Origin: Hemileia vastatrix
Lineage: Eukaryota; Basidiomycota; Pucciniomycetes; Pucciniales; Zaghouaniaceae
Reading direction: 5' to 3'
DNA length: 64,000 bases
Assembly: GCA_030280995.1 (NCBI GenBank)
Contig: JASXTE010000008.1
Location: forward strand, 23,867,193 to 23,931,192
The position numbers were made by a program, and so were the translations under genes. This document shows, one piece after another, positions 44,808 to 57,329 of this stretch. Numbering within the stretch: position 1 is the stretch's first letter; each line of letters starts with the position of its first letter. Below the pieces are notes generated by a model that saw only the letters and a list, made by a program, of their open reading frames with translations, was not told the DNA's origin and did not search any database.

Positions 44808-45595
44808 TGTCACGCAATACATGACACTTGAAGCAAAAGTACCTCAATTACCCCACCATTCAAGCTCTAACTCCACTAGCAATGTGCAAAAAGTGACCTT
44901 GGGGTGATTGCATTCTATAATGTTCTCAAATCAGCTGTGCTGTCCAAACCTTAATAGTACACTAATGGTAAAGACACTTATACTTTTCAATCATAGGCCA
45001 GTGCCCGTAATCTAGCACTAAGATTGAGGAAATATTCAAACAGGGGGGTAATTGTGGATCTGAGGGTAAATTAGGAGGTCTGTGAAGTAGGAACAGGGCA
45101 GAAGGGTTATAAGGTTAGATGGCTGGTAAATGGGAACCCTGGTGGATTAGATGGGTCTGTGGGTATAGGGTGGCTGGTTGATTAATGGGTCAGTGCAAGG
45201 AGGAATAGGATATTTAAAGGGGGGTAATTTAGGTCAACATTCTTTAGAATTAAATTATAATATATTTGTGATAGTAGTCAAACTCTTATTAGGCTATTGT
45301 TATAATTTTCCTTTTCTTACTTAATAATCAATTTCATTAAATCCTAAAATACGTAAATCTTTCCCTTTGATTATTAAGTGCAAACCTTTGTGAGATTTGC
45401 CATAATAGTTAGTGTCCCTAAAATATACATTAATTATTCCTTGAAGATTATCTCAAACCAGTATTAGTTAATTTGATCCATCTTTGAATCACTTCCTTGA
45501 AGTAGTCCTCTGTGCTTTGAAGTTGTAAATTCTATCTTCCTTCTTATCTCACTTTGGGATCACCCATGACCCTGTGTGTAGGTTGACTGGTGACA
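44808..45595 (+). repeat. Solo LTR of family A in element C
   Basis: Begins TGTCACGCAATAC and ends GGTGACA like the A1/A2 LTRs read in coding orientation, and is flanked by a perfect TTACC duplication (44803-44807 and 45596-45600). The self-priming complement AGAATTAAATTATA is kept at 45246-45259, downstream of a TATTTAAA box. No internal element sequence follows, so it arose by LTR-LTR recombination. Confidence 0.85.
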
Positions 45596-45600
45596 TTACC

Positions 45601-46170
45601 CCTCCTTCTCAGAATTCTTCACCTTCTCCTTAGCATTATCTAAGTTCCCTACTAGCTCCCAAGACCTATCTCCTACTCCATAACCCTTCCAGTGAACCAG
45701 GTACTGAACCTTCCCTCTGTGCACCCACTTAGCAATAATCTTTTCTACCTCAAACTCCTTTTCATTTCCAACATAGACTGGTGCCAGTGGTTCTTCTGGG
45801 CCCCCTAGTATTGTGTCTTCTTGGTGCTTTGTGACTTAGGAGATATTGAGCACTAGGTGCACTTGTCTCATTAAAATTGGTAATTCCAATTCATATGCTG
45901 AGTCAGATATTCTTAACTTGAAATTAAATGGGCCCACTTTCTTGTGATCTAGCTTGGTGCTTGGGCATAATGCAGAAAGAAGTAGTGAGCTTAGCCAAAG
46001 CTTGTCACCTACCTGTAGCACCAAGTGTTGAGCCTTTCCTTAATTATGATGGTGCTTCATTGACTGTTGGGATAGATTGAGGGCTGCTTCTAACTCCTGT
46101 TTTATACTCAGTATTTTCTGAATTTGTTCTTCAGATTCTGGAACTGCAATGTTGATGGGGCAGTAAGCAT
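45601..46170 (-). pseudogene. Integrase C-terminus and chromodomain of element C
   Basis: Minus-strand text AYCPINIAVPESEEQIQKIL, then QVGDKLWLSS, KLDHKKVGPFNF and a chromodomain (FEVEKIIAKW...VQYLVHWKGYGVGDRSWE), ending just before 45601. Several stops split it. The integrase catalytic core that should precede it is missing where the Tnp2 transposon begins. Confidence 0.82.
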
Positions 46171-46354
46171 TTTACATTTCATCTTGAACTTTAAAATAAA
46201 AATTGAGTCTTTCTTTTACAATCCAGACTTTATTATGGGATTTATTACCTGGTTAAATCTTTCATGTGGCATCAGTTTTATTAAAATGAAGTTTATAACT
46301 CAATGTATTACTTAAATTGTTAATGTATGCCGCCAACTGCCTCCTGAAGTAAAC

Positions 46355-48790
46355 TTGGTATCTCAAATCCCAAAAGACATCAGTACTATTACAGTGAAAA
46401 TAAATCTCCAAATTAAGTTAATCAAATTTTTTAGTTTCTCAAAATTTTACTCACTGTATCATCCTGATACTGTGCTGGATAAGTGTGGCTACCGGCATAC
46501 CCAACAATTTACTGCTTGTAATGAAGACCTTTTTTCAGCTAATTCCCAGGCCTCCAATCCCACAAACAATTTCAATGATGAGCCAATTATGTCCCTTGAA
46601 AGAGAAAAATACCTCCTATTTCAACCTAAAAGCTGCTTTGTTACTCATGATTTTAATAACTGGCTTAGTTGGCTCCTTGGATTGTTTGATGGTGAGATAG
46701 AAATTGAAGAGTGGGAAAACTCTATGCGTGACTCAATGGATGGGACAGTTTACGATTATCTTCAATCAAAGGCATATTAAAATATAATCAGTGATACACC
46801 AGCTAAAAATAAGAATAATCTCCACTTAGTATTTTCCTTGTTTGTTGATTTGTATAACTCGTTTTGAAATAAAGTTTCTGGAAAGCAGGTATCAATTATT
46901 GTCATGGCAATGCAGTGTCTATTCCTCCCTCCTTCAATGCGCTATAAGAGTCAGTATATGTTTCTTGCAGGTATCATTCCGGCACCTAATCAACCAGACA
47001 TGGTGACATTTAGTAATATCCTGAAACCTTTGGTTGATAAAATGCTTGAAATGGATAGAGGGATTAGAATTAAAAATTACCAGCTTCCATGTGGACAAAT
47101 AGTAACTTCCAGATTGGCTGCACTAATTGGTGAAATTGTTTCAATTCAAAAATTTGGGGGCTTTGCCTCTCATTCTTCTTCAAAACTTTTCTCCTGGTTC
47201 TGTATAAAAAGGTCAAAGATCAGAAAAATAAGTCTAGGCAAAAAAAGGACATGTGAAAATACACTTTCTGACTCACATTAATGGAAAGAAGCAGGCACCT
47301 TAACAGGAAAGTTGAAATTAGTTCAAGAAACTGGGGTGAGGTGGTCTGAACTGAATTGCCTCCACTACTGGGATCCAGTTAACTCAATTTTTCTTGGCAT
47401 ACTACATAGCTGGTATGAGGGATTACTGTGTCATCACTTCCAAGATCTTTGGGACTATAAATCTAGAATCAAAAGAGGAAATATTATTAAGGAATTTGGG
47501 TCAGCTAGTGAAGAAGAGATGAGAGAGAGTGATCAAAGCAATTCAAGTAGAATAACAAATATAACTTACAGTAAACTCCAACAAGAAAAAATACTTCTAG
47601 CAATAAGTCAATTTTTTGTGCCCATTGGTATAGTTACTTTTCCAAAGGGAGTTGTAACAGCAAAAAATGGAAAGTTGAAAGCAAGCAAATGGATGACATT
47701 GTTTTCAGTTTATTTACCTATGTCCTGGCTTGATAAAATAATAGATGGTATTGATATAGAAGGTCAGCTTATAGAAGAGCAGCTCCAAATTCAAAATTTC
47801 TGTGCCATAGTTGAATGCACAAAGATTGTTGCTTCAAAAGAAGTATTGCCCAATTTACCTAGAAAATTTTCAGAAAAATATGGTGAATACATGAAAACAT
47901 CAGCAGTTTTATGGAGGGGATAAAAGCTTCAACCAAATCATCATTATGCATGGCACTTACCTGAGAAATTTAGCTGGTGTGGTCCTCTTGTTGGAATTTC
48001 TGAGCTCTATGGGGAGAAATTGTTGGGCAGTCTTCAGAAAATAAAAACCAACAAAAAAAAGGTAAGCATAATTTCATCTACTTAAAAAATATTAATATTT
48101 AGTACTGCTCCATTCCTTTAAAAGGCAAGATGGCCAATGCAATAATGAATTGATTTTGTCAGTTGCAAAGGCTAATGGGACAGAAATTGCTAAAAAGTGA
48201 AAACTATGAAAAAAAAGAAAACAAACCTTTTGGTCCAAAAATAAAACTACTCAATGAGCCTTACAGTAAAGTATTCAAATTTTTTAAATTAAAAGATCCA
48301 GAAATTTGTCAATATAATTAGTGGCCACACCCCAAAGGATCTCAAAACCTGAGCCCATGGGGACATGAACTGCACAACTTGAAGTTCAGCAATGGCAGCT
48401 ACATTTCAAAGAAAAATTCAAATAACTATTTTGAAGTGATAATAGATGAAGAGCAGTAATTTTCAAAGGTTTTGAATATTGTGAAGGTATCTGTCAATGA
48501 TGTAGAAAGTACATTTGTTTGTATTAAAATTTTGAAAGATGTGATAGAAAATAAAGAGGTCAGAAAAATATTCAAATCTTAAGGGGTATATTGAAGAGAT
48601 TTTTTTGAGACTGGCATGGAAAGAGATGTAAGTCAAAATATGATTTTAGGACCTGTGGCCTATCACATTCTTGATCCATTTATTTAAGGGGTTAAAAGAA
48701 AAACAATTTTGTTGAGCCCATTATTAAGATATATGTCAGGAAGGTCAGATATTGGAACAAAAGATGAAATATCAATGGATTTAGATGATT
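46355..48790 (+). pseudogene. Tnp2-like transposase, decayed
   Basis: Successive frames carry a conserved series typical of Tnp2 proteins of basidiomycetes: FNNWLSWLLGLF (46640); MAMQCLFLPPSMRYKSQYMF...AGIIPAP (46904-46990); AALIGEIVSIQKFGGFASHS (47115); GVRWSELNCLHYWDPVNSIFLG (47330-47400); and HHYAWHLPEKFSWCGPLVG (47945). The remainder to about 48790 (ILGPVAYHILDPF) is broken by stops. At least five frame breaks are present, some possibly introns. It would catalyse cut-and-paste transposition, but no intact catalytic reading frame remains. Confidence 0.62.
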
Positions 48791-49359
48791 GATGGTGATA
48801 AAACAGCATGGATATAAATTATATTATCAGAGTCATAATTATTGGAGAAGGCATTTTAATACTATTAAAAGGCATGGAAATTCACATTATATTGTTTGAT
48901 ATTGTTAAAATATAAGTTTTAGTAAGAAAAGATGTGAGTTGAGAGTCAAAATTAATATTTTAAAAGTGGGTGGTAATTACACTATATTTCTCAGCATTTT
49001 TAATAAATAATAATAAGTGACAGATAATTGAATATTTTCAAGAAAATAAATTGCTCTGCATATATGGTAGATGGGAGTAAAAGTTTATTTATATAATAGA
49101 TTGCAAGTTGTATAACAATACTATGCAGAAATTATGGGGCCTTTTATAACTAACAGATTAGGGGCTTATAGGTAAAAAAAAGAGGAATAACCATACAGTG
49201 CACTAGAAAATAAAGAACTAAAGTTGTAAAACTAGTAGGAAATTCATAGTTTGTGAACTAAAGAGCTGTTGTTTTTTGTGTCCAAAAACTTAAGTTTCAC
49301 AAGCAAGTGTTGTTTATCCTTAAAAAATTCATTTTCAAATGAGCTTTATCTACATGTTT

Positions 49360-49625
49360 TACCCCTTTTCACCCCCTATTGCTTGCTTCTTTGCCATGCC
49401 TCTTTAGAAATGAAAATCATTAATAAACTATATTCACCCCCTATTTCTTGCTTCCTTGCCTTTCCTCTTTAGAGGTATTCATCCCCCTATTTCTTGCTTC
49501 CTTACCTTGCCTCTTTAGAGGTATTCACCCCCTATTTCTGGCTTCTTGCCTTGCCTATTTAGAGGTGAATATCACTGATAAAACGGTTTTACCCCCTTAT
49601 TTCTTGCTTCCTTGCCTTGCCAATT
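49360..49625. repeat. Minisatellite, about five units
   Basis: Units of roughly 46-60 bp with the core CCCCCTATTTCTTGCTTCC followed by TTGCCTTGCCTCTTTAGAGG, starting near 49369, 49434, 49483, 49525 and 49590, with imperfect ends. Lies between the convergent genes of the Tnp2 element. The rest of 48791-50397 is AT-rich non-coding sequence. Confidence 0.7.
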
Positions 49626-50397
49626 AATCTCACAAAAATTTCATTAAAATTTTCTCCTTTTATTTTTGAAAATATTAGATTTTTTTCAAAGGGGTTTCTC
49701 ACTTAGAATGGGTTTTAGTTATTTTCTTAATTTTTATTTAAAATTTTTTTTTAAATCTATTTCTGTGGTGATTTTTACCAATAGCCACTTAATTTGTCCC
49801 TTTTTTTTTTAGCTTGTTGGCTTCTTTAATGAGCCCTTTTTTTCTACTAAGTTAACAATAACATTTCATCTCACCTTGAAGTTTTGATATATATAGACTA
49901 TGTTACTCCCCCTTAAACAATCCTAGATATATGCATTTAATTGAAATTCACACAATTCAAACAATACAGATAATACAATACTATGAATTCACAAAAAACT
50001 AACCATTATTTACTTATGATATATTGTATCATCAGTAAAATATTCTTTTATTCTATCTTCATGTTTTATTTTTCATTACCGTCAACTACAAACTTCAAAT
50101 AAAACTATTGATAATTTTTAAAATTTAAAGGAACATAATAGCAAATATATAATTCATAATCTCAATCAGGATTTCTTTTTTTTTTCTCCTTACATTATTT
50201 GTTGCATATCATCATTATTCCAATATCTCATTTTAACTATAACAATACAGATGATTCAACATGAGCATAGAAAATATATTTCATAATAAATTTTTACATA
50301 TATTTAACCACTCAAATGTCAAAATCTTAATTACTCCTCATCATCACTTTATATCACTTTTACCAAAGTTAAATATTATTATGTTACCGTGTCTCTA

Positions 50398-52352
50398 TTA
50401 TTTCCACTGAGGCATAAATCCTACATATGGAGATATTTCATGGTTGATACCATAGTCAATATCCTCTTGATTTATTTTTACCACATCTTGCATCATCTCA
50501 TCACTATCCTCAAAACAGTGTTGATTGGTAATTTTGGCTATATTTTTACCCTTGCTTTGATTCTTTTTAACATAATCAACACTTGAACACTCGTCAAAGC
50601 AGTCCAAATCTTCTTCACTGCCTGAAGAACCATCGTCACTCTGCTCTGAAAATGTATGTATGCTGGTACTTTCACCATCATTACTACCTTCTTCACTTTC
50701 ACTATCAACCTCTTCAAAGTCTTCATTAAGCTCCTCATGATCCAGATTGTATGAGGAAGTCTCCTTGTCCCAGTATTTTTATGTAAACTTTTTATCATTT
50801 AATTTTTCATCCAAATGTTGCTTCCCTCTAAGAGATTTCAGTGGATCAGGTAAAAATTCTATCTTATCTGAAGTTGCTAAATTAACCTTTTGAGCTAGGA
50901 GAAGATTATTGTACCAAGAAGAGTCATAAAATTCAAGCAGAAATTGTTTAGGTTCTTTTGGAAAGGAAGTTTCCTTTGGACTCTTTACTCAGACAAAAAC
51001 ACAGAGTTGTTGGCGTTTTCCTTCATTGCGATCAGCTATCTTCATTTCAGAATCCAAACAGTAAAAAAAGTTATTGGAAGATTTTGAATGGTATGGTAAA
51101 TTTTTCACAATATAGACGTCTTTTTTGGGATTATAATTATCATTGCTATGATCATGAAGGCAGGAAATTATTTCCTGGTAGCGTTGCGGAAACTTATTAT
51201 TGACAGCAAACCTATATCAAGCATCACGGAGCTGAATCATCAAGTAAAAAATGATTATTTTTTTCTATCAGTTTCAAATAAAGTTACTTACTTTCTGACA
51301 AGCTTTTTGTATCACTTTCCTTTCCTCAGATTCCTCAAATTTTCCTTAAGATTTACACTCACTTTCATAAAGTTTAGCCATTACATAGTGCACATAATGA
51401 TCATAGGCCTTTTACATAATCCTGAGGTTGTTGATGTAAGTTTTATTTACATTCATGAACTTATAAGCATTTCCAATGACTGATTGACAGAAAGTCATGA
51501 TTGCACTTATTCGACATGCTTCATTGTAGAGGGAATCATGTTGCTCATTAAAGTTAGGTTCCCAGTAATGGAGTCCAAGTTTAGCAAGAGTGCTGCAAAT
51601 GTATAACAGAAAGAGCTCGGAGGCATGAACCATTCCAGAACCTAACTTTGTACGACCTTCTTTCATGCCTTTTAGAACTTCAATTTCTTCTTGACTGATA
51701 ATCTCAGCAGCTTTGTTGTCTGCAATCTTATTTTTGATTTGCTCAACTGATGAAAATCTTTGCATAAACTCTACTTGTTTGGCTTGGATTGGGGCTGATG
51801 GAACAGGGCAAGTTTCCAAAAGGCCCCACAAAAGTCTAATATGAAAATGAAACATTTTCTTCAAAAACATAAAGGTGAGTTAATAATCTGGTGAGATTGT
51901 GCATATAACAAATTAATTATATTTGTCCTTTCAAATCCTTCAGAAAACTCTTCAGTAACCATTTGTAACAGGTGCATCTTTTAAATTGAGGCTGGAAATT
52001 CAGTTTTAATTGACATACTCTTTTTGGCAGGAGTATTTGGTGCTTTAGATGATGTTTTAGATTTTTTTGAAGCTGGAAGGGGACTGAAAGCTGAAGTTAA
52101 GGTAGAAGAAATGGGTTCTTTTTTATTTCTGGCACAAGCTGGATTATTTGATGGTTAGTTAGTATTGATTTTTTGTTTCTGATTTACTCTCTTTTATAAT
52201 TCTTGTTGAAGATCCATTTTTTTAACCCTCTCTAGTAGCTCATAAATGATTTTATCACACTCAGCTAAACTTGCTTCAAGCAATGCACTTTGGGGATTAT
52301 AACCTTGACCTGGATAGTTACCATTCCAGTTATTGCCATATGAGTCACCCAT
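50398..52352 (-). pseudogene. Accessory gene of the Tnp2 element (unknown function)
   Basis: The start MGDSYGNNWNGNYPGQG at 52352 is followed by a short helical segment (ECDKIIYELLERVKK) and stops. The main block (LLWGLLETCPVP; EEIEVLKGMKEGRTKLGSG; LAKLGLHYWEPNF; 51870-51415) is followed by KFPQRYQEIISCLHDHSND and NNFFYCLDSEMK (about 51180-51050), then a strongly acidic tail (EDSDEMMQDVVKINQEDIDY) ending at 50398. Frame changes may be introns or decay. The order resembles hypothetical proteins I associate with rust-fungus transposons, from memory only. A regulatory or DNA-binding helper role is a guess. Confidence 0.5.
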
Positions 52353-53099
52353 CTTATATAAAACTAAAAATATATAGAATATAGAATAAAGAAGTTATGA
52401 AATTAGGGTTAAGTAAAAGGTTTTAGTCTTTTAATGAAGAATAAGAATATAAGAATGGGTTTTAGAATCTAAACAGCAGGGAAGGTAGGAACACACAAGC
52501 TAGTGGAGGGAACAGACAAGATATCTTAAACTTTTATATGTTTTTTCTTGGTTAAGATAATATATATATTTGTGGAAATAAATTAACTGAATAGATTCAA
52601 GATAAATTGATTTGAAACTCTATTAATTTGATATTAATCTAAGACCATATCACATTTTTTATTTGGCTTTATAAACCGAATTTTCAACAGCATGTTTTTC
52701 CCCTTTCAAAGAAACTTGTTATATTGAGATCTTCTACTTGAATATCCTTTTTTCTCAAAACATTCTTGTTTTTTACACTAAAAACATAATTTTAACTAAT
52801 CACATGAATAGTATTCCATTATTAATTGGATATAGTTTGGTGGATTTAATTTATTTCATTGCATGTATTTTTATCAATTATGTTGAATGCTTGGCATATG
52901 TTTATTGAGTAGAATGACAAGCTACCTGCAGGTATATTTTAATCTTAACAACATAAAATATAGGTTGAGAAAAAAAATGTCTTGGTTACCATGAGTAAAA
53001 ATTAGCTGATGTTGTGGCCCATATTTGAGAGCACCCTTCTGCTACATCTGGATGGAGTAGCAGCTGATGAGTAAGATGTTTGTTCATAGTGTAAGAGAG

Positions 53100-54830
53100 C
53101 TACTTCCATGGCTTCTTTGAAATGTTTAGTGGGTTTAGTGGTGTTCTTGTTGGAATAAACTTGTTTCTCTGGAAATAGTCACATGCCGCTACATAGCACT
53201 GGATTTATACCTACATGGAATTCATGTAAAAGTTGTGATTCACCAGCTCTACAGTATTCAGCTGTTCTAGGTGTCCTGACATTGAGGAATGATACCTTAA
53301 TTTGACCATGTGCCTCATGATCCCTTCATCATTTGGCACCACTACCCTCCCATTCCAATACAGCGCTTCCCCCTCCAGGTAATACTCATCCAATCCTTTC
53401 CTTACAAATACCTCCTTTGATAACATTGCTTTCACCAGCTCATTCACTCCCTCATTCTTCTCCTTGCCCCTTCTTACTCATTCCATCAAATCATCATCTG
53501 TCAATTCCACTTCATTTAGGTTTACCCCCTCTTCAAGGTCTCCCTTCAATAGTGTTGTGCAAACAGTATGTAGCTGATCTGGAGCTGGGCCCAAGTCGGG
53601 ACATTGTGAGAGCGCATCCTGTTTGCCTCTTTTCCTCCCTGGTCTGAATTGAAGGACAAAATTAATTTTTCTTAGAGTTTCTGCTCAATGCGCTTGCTGG
53701 AAAGTCAACATCTTTGTGGTAAGGAAGGTTTCCAGATTTTTATGATCCGTGTAGATAATAACTTGTAAACAGTGAGGTTCTCCTTCCAGATAGTGGCACC
53801 AGGTGTGTACAGCTTCAACTAGTGTAAATAACTCCTTGTCATATATTTCATAGATTGATTCAGTGCCTAACAGTGTATGTGACAAATATACTACTGGTTG
53901 TAAGACATTTTCAGCATCATATTGGGATAAGACTGCACCCAGTGAAAATTTTGAGCAATTGCATTCCAGAAAAAATGGCTTTAGTAATTCTGGGATCACA
54001 AGGATAGGAGATGTCACAAATTTTATTTTCAGGTAGTCAAACACATCTTGTTGGCTACTTGTCCAAATTAATTTGTCTTCCTTTTTTGTGAGGTTGTGCA
54101 GTGGTTCAAAAATGTGGGAGTAATTTTCTATAAAGTGGCGATAAAATTTGCAAAGCCTAAGAATGACTGGAGCTCCTTTACTGATTCTGGTTTTAGACAT
54201 TCATTTACTGCCTTTACTTTATCCTGGCCCATTTGTACCCTGTTCTTTGAAATGATCATACACAGGTAGGTAATTTCACTTACTGAGAAGACATATTTTT
54301 CCCATCTTAACAATACTTGCACATCTCTCAAGGGCTTCAAAAAGTCCTTCAGAGATATCTGGTGCTCCTCCATTAATATGGAGTGAATCAAGATGTTGTC
54401 TAGATCCACTTCCACATCTATTCCTATCCTATCTCTGAGGATACTATTGGTGAAGCTTTGGAAGGTGGCAGGTGGGTTACATGTACCAAATGGAATTACC
54501 AACCATTCAAAGTGACCAAATTTAGTGAAAAAGGCTAGTTTGTGTTCATAACCTTCTTTCACACCAATTTTATGGTAAAATACCCTTAGATCTAAGGATG
54601 TGAAAGCTTCTGCACCCTTGAGACTATCAAGCAGCTCACTAGTCAGTGGAAGGGGGTATCTTCTTTTAGCTGTCAGGGAATTTAACCTTCTGAAATCCAT
54701 TCAAGGTCTCAATGAACCATACTTTTTACTGGAAAGAATCACAGGGGACGCCAAGGGAGATTTTGATTATCTGATGAAACCATTTTTCAAATTTTAATCA
54801 ATGATCTCTTTTAGTGCTGTCCTTTTCAAG
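53100..54830 (-). pseudogene. RT, RNase H and integrase zinc region of element C
   Basis: RT text from MDFRRLNSLTAKRRYPLP (54700) through LDLRVFYHKI and VDLDNILIHS (position of the YxDD box, degenerated). RNase H includes FFLECNCSKFSLGAVLSQYD (near 53950) and YTDHKNLETFL (53740). The integrase zinc region (YHSSMSGHLEQLNT, VAACDYFQRNK) runs to about 53100. Frame shifts and stops break it; the catalytic Asp pair of RT is not kept as YxDD, so it is inactive. Confidence 0.78.
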
Positions 54831-56398
54831 ATTGACAATTGGATTATGCAGCTAAATTGAGGAGTTGTACCTCAAATCAGATAAATGTAAAAGTCTTATA
54901 GTCAATGAGGTTCCAGGGATTTGAATCCTCCATCTTCAAACAGTTGTAAGAAATCTCAATAGGCTTCAGGAATAATTTTTTGAGGCTTTTTGTTAGCTTT
55001 GAGGACTGGACCTTAGCTAAAATCTTGGAAGATATGTTCCATGCTGTTGAATCACATTCCAGCTCTTACTCTTCCTCCAGCTCCCCCTCCAAGTCCTGAA
55101 ATTAGTATCAAGAGAATGTGACAGTTCTTTCAGCAAGAATACTGATGATAATAAAACACCAGGACACTACCCAAGAGGGGCCTCTGAATATTAAGGGAGC
55201 CAGGGGGAAAACTCTTTCTCTGTGCCTTCAAAATTTTCATCCTGTGCTTCACACCTTCTCTGTTGGGATTTTTCCTCCTCTTGGTGTGCTTCATCCCATC
55301 TATGATTTTCTCTGGCTCTCCCTGTTGTTAACCCTTCCCCAGCCTACTTCTTAGAATCAAGAGAAACAATCAGTCCTGGTAGAAAGTCAACTGATTATAA
55401 CAAAGAGTCAGAAGACTTTCTGGGATAGGCCCTGACCCCTGAAGGGTCCAGGGGGTCAATACTTTAGTGTCAGTCTCCCCCTTCATTCCCATCGGAACCT
55501 TCTTTTCCTTCCAGTCAATTTGTGGGTTATACTGGTCCAGCCATGTCATTCTCAGGACAATGCCATACTTTTAATTCAGGTTTGTTTGATATGCCTTGAA
55601 AATAGACTCTCTTCTGTCATTCCAGAACCTGCAAAAAACATTTTCTTTTACTTCTCATCACCCACCAGGCAACCCATCAAACATGATTAAGCACCTGGGG
55701 TTGTCAAATTTTTCTTTTCTCATTCTATTCATATGTAAATAATTTTTGAAAATAAAACAGTCTGTGGCCTCACAATCCAGCAGGGCTCATACATTTGTTG
55801 TGGCCTCAAGGGTTATTAAAGGAAACTTCAGTATAATATAATTATCATTTACTTCAATTGGCTTAAATTCTGATAGTTCCTCTACAAAATATACCTTATC
55901 ATCTCCATATAATTCTCTCAAGGAGGGCAAACCTTCACTCCCAAAAGCTGTCTTTTACCTGTGCCTTTCCTGCACTATCCTCCATCTCACTAACACTTAT
56001 TTTCCCCTTACACTCCCTTTCCAGATGAACACTACTTCTGCATCAGAGGCACAGCCCTTTGTTCATATGTCTCTGGTATTCCTCATCAGATATCCTTCTT
56101 CTCCTACTAGTGCCACATAAATTCACTGCATCTATATCCATGGAATTTGAGTCTTTGTGCTAGACCTTCTTGATGAGGCATAGTTGCACCACTGAGGAGC
56201 ACCACTCCAACTATCCATTTGCTGATGTGTAAACTTGTTATCAATTCAGATATCCAGATCCATGAGTGCTTTGAGAGAGTTTTGGCTAGCATGAATAATT
56301 AGGGAACTTCTTATTCTTGATGAGAGCCCATTTCTGAAGTGAAACATGAAAACTCCTTAACCCCGTGTTGTGACATAGCTGGCATGGCCTTGGAATTC
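54831..56398 (-). pseudogene. Decayed gag C-terminus and protease region of element C
   Basis: Fragments only. A protease remnant reads ALLDCEATDCFIFKNYL near 55770, where the active D-S/T-G has become D-C-E, followed by MTWLDQYNPQIDWKEKKV near 55530, the conserved region downstream of protease. No intact zinc knuckle was found. Stops interrupt every frame. Confidence 0.6.
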
Positions 56399-56941
56399 TC
56401 ACACATACTTGGAGACAGATTGTTTCTGTAATAATTGGCTCAGTGCATGCTCCAAAGTTGTGGCCACATCAAGGTAACCAAAGGGTAATTCAAATTCTTC
56501 CATTACCTGACAGAAAGTTGTTGCTAACTCCCCATTTACAAGGAGTTCCTTTGTATATGGCCTTTCCCAATGTGCCACCTCATCTGTGAGGTAAGATATT
56601 GCAAATCCAATTTTTGATTGTTTGTCTGTGAACTGATGGCCATTGAGAAGGACATAGAGGTTTACCTCCAATGCATATTTATCTGCACAGGGGCCTCACT
56701 TTCCATCAAAGATTTCTAGCCCTGCAATCTTTGGGCCTTTTACGGATGGCACCTCTGCTTTGTCTTCAGCAGCATTCAACTCTGTCTCTGTGGGGCCACA
56801 ATAAGATGAGTTTTCCTCTGCTATATGCTTCATGAGTCTAGAGTTCTGTTCTTGAAAGCATTTAATCTGACATTGCATTGCATCTAGGAGCACTGCATCT
56901 GATTGAATTGGGGGGTTCATGATTCTTTTGTAGTGCTCCAA
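56399..56941 (-). pseudogene. Gag fragment of element C
   Basis: Starts MEHYKRIMNPPIQSD 18 bp after the LTR. Residues to 56699 include a coiled, Gln-rich stretch and end GPKIAGLEIFDGK at a stop; the frame resumes with ADKYALEVNLYVLLNGHQFT and AISYLTDEVAHWERPY, the capsid-type motif of Gypsy gag. The leader has no TGG primer site directly after the LTR. Confidence 0.72.
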
Positions 56942-56958
56942 TTATAGATTGGACAGAA

Positions 56959-57274
56959 TGTTAAGACCTAAGAATGGAGACTACTACTAGCAGTGATGCT
57001 AGCCTAATACAGGACTGACTATGCTACTAAGAAGTGAGACTAACGGGAGTGACTATGTTGGGATTACCAATAGTGAGGGGGGACTGACTATGACAATACA
57101 GCAGTGAGACTAAAAAATAACTGGATTACTATATAATTTTTCCAATGAGGAGAATCCCACAGCACTTTCCCCATAAAACCCCCTTATGCAATATCCCTTA
57201 CCTACCTCTATTAAAATGAATAGTGCCCAAAGTGCTCCTCCTCCTCACATCTCCTCTCAACCCAAATCCTAATA
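56959..57274 (-). repeat. 5' LTR of element C (316 bp)
   Basis: See the 3' copy at 44519-44791. Includes repeated GACTGACTATG and GTGAGACTAA words and an ACTATATAA box. Followed by ACCTT and then TET/Myb sequence. Confidence 0.75.
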
Positions 57275-57329
57275 ACCTTCTACCTTTTTAGTCAATTGCT
57301 TGAAAAAATTATATATTTGTACATTTCAA

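Larger units (their letters stand above)
46171..53050. mobile_element. Tnp2-type (CACTA-like) DNA transposon nested in element C
   Basis: Between the two halves of element C lie a plus-strand Tnp2-like transposase gene (46355-48790) and a minus-strand gene (52352-50398), convergent. Terminal repeats and a target duplication were not identified, so the limits (near 46170 and 52950-53100) are set by where element C text stops and resumes. About 160 residues of integrase core are missing from C, so the event deleted as well as inserted. Confidence 0.6.
44519..57274 (-). mobile_element. Element C: degenerate Gypsy chromovirus with nested insertions
   Basis: Minus strand. Short LTRs: 56959-57274 (5', 316 bp) and 44519-44791 (3', 273 bp), coding-strand ends TGTTAGG (TATTAGG in the 5' copy) and CTTAACA; flanks AACTT and ACCTT may be a 5-bp duplication with one change. 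Gag 56941-56399, protease and RT to integrase zinc region 55900-53100, then a gap filled by a Tnp2 transposon, then integrase C-terminus and chromodomain 46170-45601. A family-A solo LTR lies between the chromodomain and the 3' LTR. Confidence 0.8.

Noticed and set aside
44519..45595. Whole segment as one long LTR of element C
   Set aside because: The TTACC duplication and family-A termini show two pieces: a 273-bp C LTR and a nested 788-bp solo LTR in the opposite coding orientation.
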